Assembly: GCA_964636325.1 (NCBI GenBank)
Contig: CAZWRV010000141.1
Span: 1 to 11,295 of the forward strand
DNA from: CAZWRV01 sp964636325
GTDB lineage: Bacteria > Verrucomicrobiota > Lentisphaeria > Victivallales > GWF2-50-93
Direction: 5' to 3'
DNA: 11,295 bases
Part shown: positions 6,216 through 11,295 of the stretch, piece after piece
How the letters are laid out: each line of letters opens with the position of its first letter
Position numbering within the stretch: the stretch's first letter is position 1
The notes under the pieces: generated by a model
What the model saw: the letters and a program-made list of their open reading frames with translations, nothing else
Told to the model about the DNA's origin: nothing
The model's database searches: none
Translations under genes and position numbers: made by a program

Positions 6216-7490
6216 ATGCCTGCGGAGATGGAATTTGCAGCGAAGAGGACAGGGCAGGGGATAGTGCTTTCCCTGAAGGGGCGGCTCGACGCCTCATCCT
6301 CAGAGCTTCTCGACAGGGAGGTCGACGAGCTCGTGCGCTCGGGGGGGCGTTTGCTTTCCTTGGACATGGGGGGCGTGACATACATGAGCTCCGCCGGCAT
6401 CAGGAGCCTAGTCAAGACTTCGAAGGCGTTCAAGAAGTTCGGCGGATCGTTCGGGATCATAAATCCATCCAAGGCGGTTCATGATCTGCTAAGGCTTACC
6501 AACCTTGAAGTCCTATTGTGCGGGCTTGAGCATCCAGCTGAAAAGCAAGATGCCCATTCCGCCGGCGGCACTTGGAGCCGGTTTGATTCCGGTGACGCCG
6601 GTCTTTCCTGCGAAATCCGCAGATATCCGTCTGTCCCTCCATTCAAATGCGTCCTAGTCGGTGATCCGGGAAGGCTCCAGAAAATGGAATTCGGCGAGGA
6701 TAGCATGTATTCGAAGACTTTTTCAGACGATGAATTCTGCGTCGGCCTCGGCGCCTTCGGCTTGGACTTCCAGGACTGTCTCTGCCGTTTCGGGGAGTTC
6801 ATCGCCGTCGCCGGTGCAGCCGCCTGCCTTCCGGCGAACGACATCAAGTTTCCCGACTTCGTTTCCCGGAAGGACAATCTCCGGCCCGAGATGAAAATAC
6901 TTTATTCGATAGGCTTCAAAGGAGCTCCGTCGTCATGCTTGCGTTTTGAGACATCCGAGGCCAGGAGGCATGCGTCTTTTTCTGAAATAGTCGGGCCTGT
7001 GCTCGAAGCCTCGGGCTCACCGGCCCTGGGTGTCGTGATGGTGGCGGAGTCGGCCGGGCTGCTCGGGGCATCGCTCAAGAAGTCTCCTGCCGAATCTGAC
7101 CCAGACGGTTTCTTCGGCCATCCGGGGATAGCCTCGCGCCTGGACTTTTCTCCGGAAAGAGTCTTCGAACGCTCGATGGCCTTGGTCTGCGGAGTAGTTT
7201 CGTCCTGCGGAGACGGGGCGTTGTCGACTTTCCTGCGGCCGGTGGGGTCGTTCTTGGGGAAGAAAATATGCGGCCATCTTCATGCGGCGGCCTTCAGCTA
7301 TCACGCCGTTCCGAAGGCCGAGCCGGATCTTGGGCAGATAGTGCATGGTCTTTTCGAAGATAGCAAGCTGCTTGGGATACTCCATCTGATCTGCGACGAC
7401 AGGGAGATAAGCGGGGCCGGCGAAAGCCTTTTTACGGGCGGACTGCTGTGGGCCGGAAATGTTTTAACAAGAGAGGGTGGGGCTAAATGA
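6216..7490 (+). CDS. STAS-domain protein with uncharacterised C-terminal domain
   Basis: ATG 6216 is preferred because GAGGG at 6206-6210 lies five bases upstream; a TTG at 6204 would overlap the previous stop. The product is 424 aa. Residues 5-105 form a STAS domain like those of anti-sigma-factor antagonists: GRLDASSSE at 22-30 and LDMGGVTYMSSAGIRSL at 49-65. S59 aligns with the phosphoserine of SpoIIAA (FMDSSGL), although the preceding Asp is Ser here. Residues from about 125 to 424 are a domain I cannot name. They contain GLGAFGLDF, a small-residue stretch VAGAAACLP, VVMVAESAG and a late GHLHAAAFSY block. It has no clear transmembrane helix or signal peptide, so it should be cytoplasmic. 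The stop overlaps the permease start (ATGA). The position inside an ABC operon recalls MlaB, a STAS protein that binds and regulates the MlaF ATPase; that parallel is inference. Confidence 0.8.
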   Translation: MPAEMEFAAKRTGQGIVLSLKGRLDASSSELLDREVDELVRSGGRLLSLDMGGVTYMSSAGIRSLVKTSKAFKKFGGSFGIINPSKAVHDLLRLTNLEVLLCGLEHPAEKQDAHSAGGTWSRFDSGDAGLSCEIRRYPSVPPFKCVLVGDPGRLQKMEFGEDSMYSKTFSDDEFCVGLGAFGLDFQDCLCRFGEFIAVAGAAACLPANDIKFPDFVSRKDNLRPEMKILYSIGFKGAPSSCLRFETSEARRHASFSEIVGPVLEASGSPALGVVMVAESAGLLGASLKKSPAESDPDGFFGHPGIASRLDFSPERVFERSMALVCGVVSSCGDGALSTFLRPVGSFLGKKICGHLHAAAFSYHAVPKAEPDLGQIVHGLFEDSKLLGILHLICDDREISGAGESLFTGGLLWAGNVLTREGGAK

Positions 7491-8422
7491 ACCTTCTCAT
7501 TGGCTCATTGACGATAGGACTGATACTCTCCCTGCTGGCGCTCGGAGTATATATCTCGTTCAGGATATTCGAATTTCCGGACATCACCGCTGACGGTTCG
7601 ATAACGCTTGGCGCTGCCGTATGCGCTGTCTGCCTTGTCAAAGGACACAGCCCGTTCCTGGCGATCCTGGCGGGTGCGCTTGCGGGTGCGCTCGCCGGCG
7701 CGCTGACCGGAATCCTTCACGCGGCCTTCAAGATTCATTCCCTTCTTTCCGGAATACTCGTTATGACCGCGCTCTATTCTGTAAATCTCAGGATCATGGG
7801 GCGCAGCAACATCCCGCTTCTCGAAACTCGTACCTTCGTCAAGGATGCGGAGTCGGTCGCAGTAAGGTTCTATCAAGAACCAGCGCTCTACCTATGGGGC
7901 TGGGAAATAATGATCCGCGATCTGGCGGCGCTCTTTGCGGTCTCCGTCATAATAGCATTAACCTGTCTCGCCGCATACTGGTTCTTCAGGACTAACCTCG
8001 GTTCGGCCATGAGGGCGACCGGCGACAACCAGCAGATGATCAGGGCGCTCGGCGTGAACACCGGTCTTATGATAATCATCGGTATAACGCTCTCCAACGG
8101 GCTTGTCGCCGCGTCAGGCGCGATGCTCGCGCAATACCAGGGCTTCGCCGACGTCCAGATGGGGATAGGCATGGTGGTGTGGGGGCTGGCAAGCGTGATA
8201 ATAGGCGAGACGCTGGTCGCTTCCAGGAAACTCGGTCTCACGATCGCCGGCGCGGTCATGGGCGCCGTCCTGTTCCGCCTCCTTGTCGCCATCGCCCTGA
8301 GATGGGGGCTCAACCCGGGCGACCTGAAGCTCATCACCGCGCTCTTCGTGTTCGCCGCGCTCATCATCCCGGGCGCGCTCGATAAGGTTTTAAAAAAGAA
8401 GAAGGCGACCGCAAATGCTTGA
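7487..8422 (+). CDS. ABC transporter permease (COG4120 type)
   Basis: A 311-aa inner-membrane permease of the BPD_transp_2/LivH-like superfamily, the TrpY-type partner of ABC_sub_bind proteins. About eight hydrophobic segments can be picked out by eye. Family-typical blocks include PDITADGSITLGAAV after the first helix and MRATGDNQQMIRALGVN in the cytoplasmic loop expected to contact the ATPase, followed by GLASVIIGE. The start ATG 7487 overlaps the STAS gene stop as ATGA and has the purine-rich GAGAGGGTGGGG just upstream. The end overlaps the ATPase start by 8 bp. One helix is built from a threefold AGAL repeat encoded by 12-bp tandem DNA units. The C-terminus is a lysine-rich tail. No substrate-determining feature can be read. 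Confidence 0.92.
   Translation: MNLLIGSLTIGLILSLLALGVYISFRIFEFPDITADGSITLGAAVCAVCLVKGHSPFLAILAGALAGALAGALTGILHAAFKIHSLLSGILVMTALYSVNLRIMGRSNIPLLETRTFVKDAESVAVRFYQEPALYLWGWEIMIRDLAALFAVSVIIALTCLAAYWFFRTNLGSAMRATGDNQQMIRALGVNTGLMIIIGITLSNGLVAASGAMLAQYQGFADVQMGIGMVVWGLASVIIGETLVASRKLGLTIAGAVMGAVLFRLLVAIALRWGLNPGDLKLITALFVFAALIIPGALDKVLKKKKATANA
7670..7705 (+). repeat. 12-bp tandem repeat inside the permease gene, three units
   Basis: Three in-frame 12-mers (GCGGGTGCGCTT, GCGGGTGCGCTC, GCCGGCGCGCTG) encode AGAL three times within a transmembrane helix, then TG. The first two differ at one base and the third only at four, three of them silent and one at the codon's third position as well. Confidence 0.8.
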
Positions 8423-9227
8423 GATAGAGAATATCCATAAGAGATTTAATCCGGGGACGCCGAACGAGGTGTATTCCCTGAGGGGCGTGTCCCTGAAAAT
8501 AGAGGAAGGCTCGTTCTGCATAGTCATCGGATCGAACGGATCGGGGAAGTCGACGCTTCTCAATGCCGTAGCCGGAGTTTTCCGACCTGATGCCGGAACC
8601 ATCAAGATCTCGGGCAATGACGTGTCAGCGTGGGCCGAACATCGCCGCGCATCGCTAGTTGGAAGGGTTTTCCAGAATCCGTTCAGCGGGACGGCGCCGC
8701 ACATGACCGTGGCTGAAAACCTTGCGCTTGCGTCGAGGCGCGGAATGTCCAGGGGGCTGGGAAGGCTGATAAGCCGCGGCAGGCGAGATGAGTTCAAGGA
8801 CGCCCTGAGCCGCCTTTCAATGGGCCTGGAAAACTGCCTTGACAATGAAATCGGCACGCTCTCCGGCGGACAGCGCCAGGCCATCACTCTCCTCATGGCG
8901 ACATGGCTCAAGCCGCATCTTCTCCTCCTGGACGAGCATACAGCCGCGCTCGACCCCAAGACCGCAGACAGAGTCATCCAGATTACCAAGGACATCGTCT
9001 CGAATAACAAACTCACAACCCTTATGGTGACGCATTCCATGCAGCAGGCAGTCAACCTCGGTGACAGGCTCATAATGATGCACAAGGGCCAGATCGCGGA
9101 AGACCTCTCAGGCCAGCGCAAGAAACGGGCAAGCGCCGAACACCTGCTTTCAAAATTCGAGGAGCTCAGAAGAATGGAGCAGCTCGACCCCAACGCCGCC
9201 GAAATGCTGAGGAGAACCTACGTCTGA
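8415..9227 (+). CDS. ABC transporter ATP-binding protein (COG1101 type)
   Basis: A 270-aa nucleotide-binding subunit that would power the adjacent permease. Every core motif is intact: Walker A GSNGSGKST at 39-47, Q-loop glutamine Q87 in VFQNP, signature LSGGQ at 149-153, Walker B LLLLDE at 169-174 with catalytic E174, the D-loop region ALDPKT, and the switch histidine H207 in VTHS. The HTAALDP sequence after Walker B matches what I recall for the TrpZ-type group. The start ATG 8415 lies within the permease gene (8-bp overlap), pointing to coupled translation and roughly equal subunit amounts. It is the last gene of the operon; a palindromic hairpin begins three bases after its stop codon. 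Confidence 0.94.
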   Translation: MLEIENIHKRFNPGTPNEVYSLRGVSLKIEEGSFCIVIGSNGSGKSTLLNAVAGVFRPDAGTIKISGNDVSAWAEHRRASLVGRVFQNPFSGTAPHMTVAENLALASRRGMSRGLGRLISRGRRDEFKDALSRLSMGLENCLDNEIGTLSGGQRQAITLLMATWLKPHLLLLDEHTAALDPKTADRVIQITKDIVSNNKLTTLMVTHSMQQAVNLGDRLIMMHKGQIAEDLSGQRKKRASAEHLLSKFEELRRMEQLDPNAAEMLRRTYV

Positions 9228-9228
9228 C

Positions 9229-9267
9229 GGATGATATTTTCCCCGCGCCCGGGGGAAATATCATTTG
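9229..9267. repeat. 39-bp palindromic element, copy 1 (possible terminator)
   Basis: Arms at 9231-9244 and 9251-9264 form a 14-bp stem with one G-U pair and the 6-nt loop GCGCCC. It sits immediately after the ATPase stop, so it may terminate the operon, although only a TTT run follows the stem. It matches a second element at 10992-11030 at 34 of 39 positions. Confidence 0.75.
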
Positions 9268-9343
9268 GCCAGCAAGAATATTGATTTGTAATCTGGCGCG
9301 AAGAGCTTGAGCCAGGACTAAGGTATTTTTATCCTAAGAAGAT

Positions 9344-9392
9344 TAAATAAGAAGGCAATCCCCAGCCTGGCAGGGGATTCCCTTCTTATTTA
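9344..9392. promoter_or_regulatory. Long hairpin directly upstream of the epimerase ribosome binding site
   Basis: Positions 9344-9363 pair with 9373-9392 in a 20-position stem with a single C-C mismatch (9356/9380) and a 9-nt loop. The A/T-rich base and GC-rich tip suit a bidirectional terminator, but the stem ends one base before AAAGGA (9394-9399), the ribosome binding site of the next gene. It could be a 5'-leader stabiliser, an attenuator, or a terminator that insulates the cassette from the operon upstream. Confidence 0.65.
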
Positions 9393-9405
9393 GAAAGGAT
9401 CATGC

Positions 9406-10248
9406 ATGCAGATTAAGAACGTCCTGCTGACCGGCGGGTGCGGGCTTGTCGGCCGCACACTGGTTCCGATGCTGAAGGGAAAATATCAGGTCACTCATTT
9501 CGAGGTGAAGGATCCTGGCGACGGACTGCCCTTCATCAAGGGAGATTTGCTCAACTCCAATGCTGTCGCCAAGGCATGCGGGGGCATGGATGCCGTGGTC
9601 CACATTGCGGCGCTTCATGGCAAGGCTTGGAACGATGCCGGTGACGATGCCGGCTTCGATGTCAACGTGACCGGTACCAAGAACATCCTCGAGGGGGCCG
9701 TTAAGGCCGGAGTGAAGCGGGTCGTGTTCACATCGTCAATCTGGGCGAACGGGCACGGCAAACCTGCTCCCGCATACCTGCCTATCGACGAGGAGCTGCG
9801 CCGCGAACCGGCGGAGCTTTACGGCCTCACGAAGATTCTCGGGGAGGAGATGTGCCGCTACGCGGCCGCAAGGCACGCCATCAGCACTATTGTAATCCGC
9901 CCCGGCGGGATCAGTCCGGCTGAGCAGTATGATTCCCGGAAGGCAGGTTACTTGACGGCGGTCGTGGACGTTCGCGACGTGGCGCACGCCCATGTGCTGG
10001 CGCTTGAAGCTCCCGGCGAGATGATGCACGAGGTCTTCAACATCACCGCGGATTCTCCGCTGTGCAAACTGAAACCGGCGGCTTTCCGCCGCGATCCGGT
10101 CGCCGCCTTGGAGTCGGTCGCGCCCGGAGCGGGCGAGCTCGTACTCAAAGGAAGCCTAGAGGTTTCCCCTGACTGGGAATGGTATTCGATCGAAAAGGCT
10201 AAAAGACTGCTCGGCTACAAACCAAAATACAATTTCTCTCTGAAATAA
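9406..10248 (+). CDS. NAD-dependent epimerase/dehydratase (extended SDR)
   Basis: A 280-aa Rossmann-fold protein of the extended short-chain dehydrogenase/reductase family, which acts mostly on nucleotide sugars but includes uronate dehydrogenases and other oxidoreductases. The cofactor motif TGGCGLVG (residues 9-16) fits TGxxGxxG; VVHIAA (64-69) follows beta-strand 4. S110/S111 in FTSSIW and the pair Y139/K143 in YGLTK form the active site. E33 at the end of strand 2 favours NAD over NADP. The C-terminal substrate half is rather short. ATG 9406 has AAAGGA at 9394-9399, six bases upstream; an out-of-frame ATG at 9402 leads to a stop within a few codons. The stop lies 11 bases before the preferred start of the following SDR gene, so the two are probably co-transcribed. 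The substrate is unknown. Confidence 0.87.
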   Translation: MQIKNVLLTGGCGLVGRTLVPMLKGKYQVTHFEVKDPGDGLPFIKGDLLNSNAVAKACGGMDAVVHIAALHGKAWNDAGDDAGFDVNVTGTKNILEGAVKAGVKRVVFTSSIWANGHGKPAPAYLPIDEELRREPAELYGLTKILGEEMCRYAAARHAISTIVIRPGGISPAEQYDSRKAGYLTAVVDVRDVAHAHVLALEAPGEMMHEVFNITADSPLCKLKPAAFRRDPVAALESVAPGAGELVLKGSLEVSPDWEWYSIEKAKRLLGYKPKYNFSLK

Positions 10249-10259
10249 GGAATATGAAC

Positions 10260-10991
10260 ATGAGATTGAAAGGCAGGAAAGCGCTGGTCACCGGAGCCAG
10301 TCGCGGCATTGGCCGTGCAATCGCCGTAACTTTCGCCAGGGAAGGGGCCGATATGGCTGTCACCGCCACGGATTTGGATTCTCTACGTCCGCTGGCGGAA
10401 GAGATCGGGGCGATGGGGCGCATCGCGCATTGCATGGCGTGGGATCTCGCCGACAGCTCCCAGATCGAGAAATATTTGTGCGAGGCCGACGCTGCGCTGG
10501 GCGGCCTGGACATCCTTGTCAACAACGCCGGCGTGCTCGGGCTGCCCAAGGATCATCCCGAACCTACACTGGAAGCCGCCTATGATTACGTGATGGACAT
10601 AAATCTCAAGGCCCTCTATCTTGCCTGCGAAAGCGCGGTCAAGCTGATGCGGAAGAGGAAAAAAGGCGTCATCGTAAACTTGGCCTCCGACGCCGGATTC
10701 CGCGGCGCTCCGAATCCCTACTGCATTTCGAAGTGGGGTGTTGTCGGATACACTAGGGGGCTCTCTCAGATTGTGGCGCACGAGGGAATTCGGGTGAATG
10801 CCGTCGCCCCAGGCCCCGTTGCGACCCGGATGATGGGATGCCCTAACGGAGAACCGAAAGAATGGCCTGCCGGTCCGCTCGGACGCTACGCATACCCGGA
10901 GGAGGTTGCAGACGTCGTCCTCTTCCTCGCCTCGGACGAATCACGGGCGGTCCATGGCCAGTCAATCGTCCTCAACACGGCAAACTCATAA
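10260..10991 (+). CDS. Classical short-chain dehydrogenase/reductase, FabG-like
   Basis: A 243-aa NAD(P)-dependent oxidoreductase. The sequence shows the glycine motif TGASRGIG (11-18), NNAG (88-91), N115, S143 in NLASDAG and Y154/K158 in YCISK, so the catalytic tetrad is complete. The S-to-Y distance is 11 residues, about two shorter than in FabG. D38 at the end of strand 2 (TATDLD) is compatible with NAD. ATG 10260 is preferred over ATG 10254, because AAGGA at 10247-10251 then lies eight bases upstream instead of two. Pairing with an extended-SDR gene suggests two steps on one sugar or polyol substrate, but FabG-like proteins are too varied to decide, and there is no fatty-acid gene nearby. 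A palindromic element begins right after the stop. Confidence 0.88.
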   Translation: MRLKGRKALVTGASRGIGRAIAVTFAREGADMAVTATDLDSLRPLAEEIGAMGRIAHCMAWDLADSSQIEKYLCEADAALGGLDILVNNAGVLGLPKDHPEPTLEAAYDYVMDINLKALYLACESAVKLMRKRKKGVIVNLASDAGFRGAPNPYCISKWGVVGYTRGLSQIVAHEGIRVNAVAPGPVATRMMGCPNGEPKEWPAGPLGRYAYPEEVADVVLFLASDESRAVHGQSIVLNTANS

Positions 10992-11030
10992 GGATGATAT
11001 TTTCACCGCGACCGGAGAAAATATTATTTG
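10992..11030. repeat. 39-bp palindromic element, copy 2 (possible terminator)
   Basis: Same layout and orientation as the element at 9229-9267, directly after a stop codon. The arms at 10994-11007 and 11014-11027 pair with one A-A mismatch and one G-U pair. Of the five differences from copy 1, one turns a G-U into an A-T pair and one turns a G-C into a G-U, so most of the stem is kept. Confidence 0.75.
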
Positions 11031-11168
11031 TTCAATAAGAAAAATTGACAGAGTAACAGGATTGAGCAGACGGATTGTGTTTTCATTTGCGCGCCATCGC
11101 CTTGGGAAAACCTTCTCCATAACGCAAAAAACAGACTAAAGATTGTCGGGTTTCAGAGGAATGCCCAT

Positions 11169-11187
11169 CTGCGAATATCGCAGTTTT
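11169..11187 (+). terminator. Small hairpin with T4 tail
   Basis: CTGCGA (11169-11174) pairs perfectly with TCGCAG (11178-11183) around the loop ATA, followed by TTTT. This has the form of a weak rho-independent terminator and could back up the palindrome behind the SDR gene about 180 bases upstream. Confidence 0.35.
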
Positions 11188-11205
11188 GTCGATCAGAAAC
11201 TCGAT

Positions 11206-11253
11206 GGAGGGCGGAGCCGTGCTCCGCCGCGGTTGAGCTCGGCTCAACCCTCC
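11206..11253. repeat. Double-hairpin (three-way-junction) palindromic element
   Basis: An outer 4-bp stem (GGAG 11206-11209 with CTCC 11250-11253) encloses two perfect 8-bp hairpins: 11210-11217 with 11221-11228 (loop CGT), and 11231-11238 with 11242-11249 (loop TCG), separated by GC. Only the two linker bases and the two loops are unpaired. It lies outside any gene and resembles a dispersed REP/BIME-like element. Confidence 0.8.
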
Positions 11254-11258
11254 GGAAG

Positions 11259-11294
11259 ACGACAAAGATAACGACAAAGTTCGCGACAAAGATG
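11259..11294. repeat. 12-bp tandem repeat, three units
   Basis: ACGACAAAGATA, ACGACAAAGTTC and GCGACAAAGATG share the core CGACAAAG and run up to the window edge, so the array may continue. The core's complement TTTGTCG occurs at 11185-11191, on the other side of the double-hairpin element, giving outer inverted arms. Confidence 0.7.
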
Positions 11295-11295
11295 G

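Larger units (their letters stand above)
11031..11295. other. Gene-free region with repeat and hairpin elements
   Basis: No open frame here looks like a protein: there is no ribosome binding site with a convincing start and no recognisable motif. From left to right it holds a decayed 9-bp-type repeat (11043-11076), a stretch of about 90 bases in which I see nothing, a small hairpin with a T4 tail (11169-11187), a three-way-junction palindrome (11206-11253) and a 12-bp tandem repeat reaching the window edge. Confidence 0.7.

Noticed and set aside
6131..6472. Minus-strand frame across the binding-protein/STAS junction
   Set aside because: The plus-strand STAS motif and ribosome binding site explain this DNA; the antisense product has low-complexity Ser/Arg content.
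8390..9193. Minus-strand open frame of 267 codons opposite the ATPase gene
   Set aside because: The plus strand encodes every ABC ATPase motif here. The antisense frame is rich in Ser, Arg and Leu and has no recognisable feature.
9308..9335. TTGAGC/TATCCT as a promoter for the SDR cassette
   Set aside because: Spacing is 16 bp but both hexamers are poor matches, so it is not better than chance in this region.
11083..11289. Minus-strand frame over the right-hand repeats
   Set aside because: It is made mostly of palindromes and tandem repeats and its translation is low complexity; no start signal is evident.

Overview
The window is GC-rich, densely coded bacterial DNA. The gene mix points to a Gram-negative member of the PVC group, most likely Lentisphaerota (Victivallales-like). 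It holds an SGNH acylhydrolase, an FG-GAP/VCBS-type protein, a uroporphyrinogen-decarboxylase-like methyltransferase-family protein, sugar-type dehydrogenases, and many structured intergenic repeats. The assignment is an inference from gene content and repeat style; there is no rRNA or marker gene to confirm it.

Left part (1-2852). An SGNH/GDSL hydrolase (+) seems to lack its 5' end. It meets, stop codon to stop codon, a minus-strand FG-GAP-type gene that is broken by a frameshift near 1105-1116. A degenerate 9-bp tandem repeat follows, then an intact minus-strand URO-D-like protein of 371 aa. This stretch looks like accessory polysaccharide or glycoside metabolism in partial decay.

Middle part (3067-9227). 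This is an ABC importer locus of the COG2984/COG4120/COG1101 type, relatives of the TrpXYZ-like systems. A substrate-binding lipoprotein is encoded on the minus strand. Divergent from it is a tightly packed plus-strand operon: a membrane-anchored protein with two fused binding domains, a STAS-domain protein with a long C-terminal domain I do not recognise, the permease, and the ATPase. Junctions in the operon are an 8-bp gap, then 4-bp and 8-bp overlaps, so translational coupling is likely. One permease/ATPase pair is therefore associated with three binding domains and a STAS protein, and one of the three domains has a cysteine cluster where the other two share a conserved loop. This is the most unusual part of the window.

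Right part (9229-11295). A two-gene cassette, an extended-SDR epimerase/dehydratase and a FabG-like classical SDR, is flanked by two near-identical 39-bp palindromes and preceded by a long hairpin that ends at the ribosome binding site. The last 300 bases contain no gene. They hold a 9-bp-type degenerate repeat, a small hairpin, a two-hairpin three-way-junction palindrome and a 12-bp tandem repeat that runs to the window edge.
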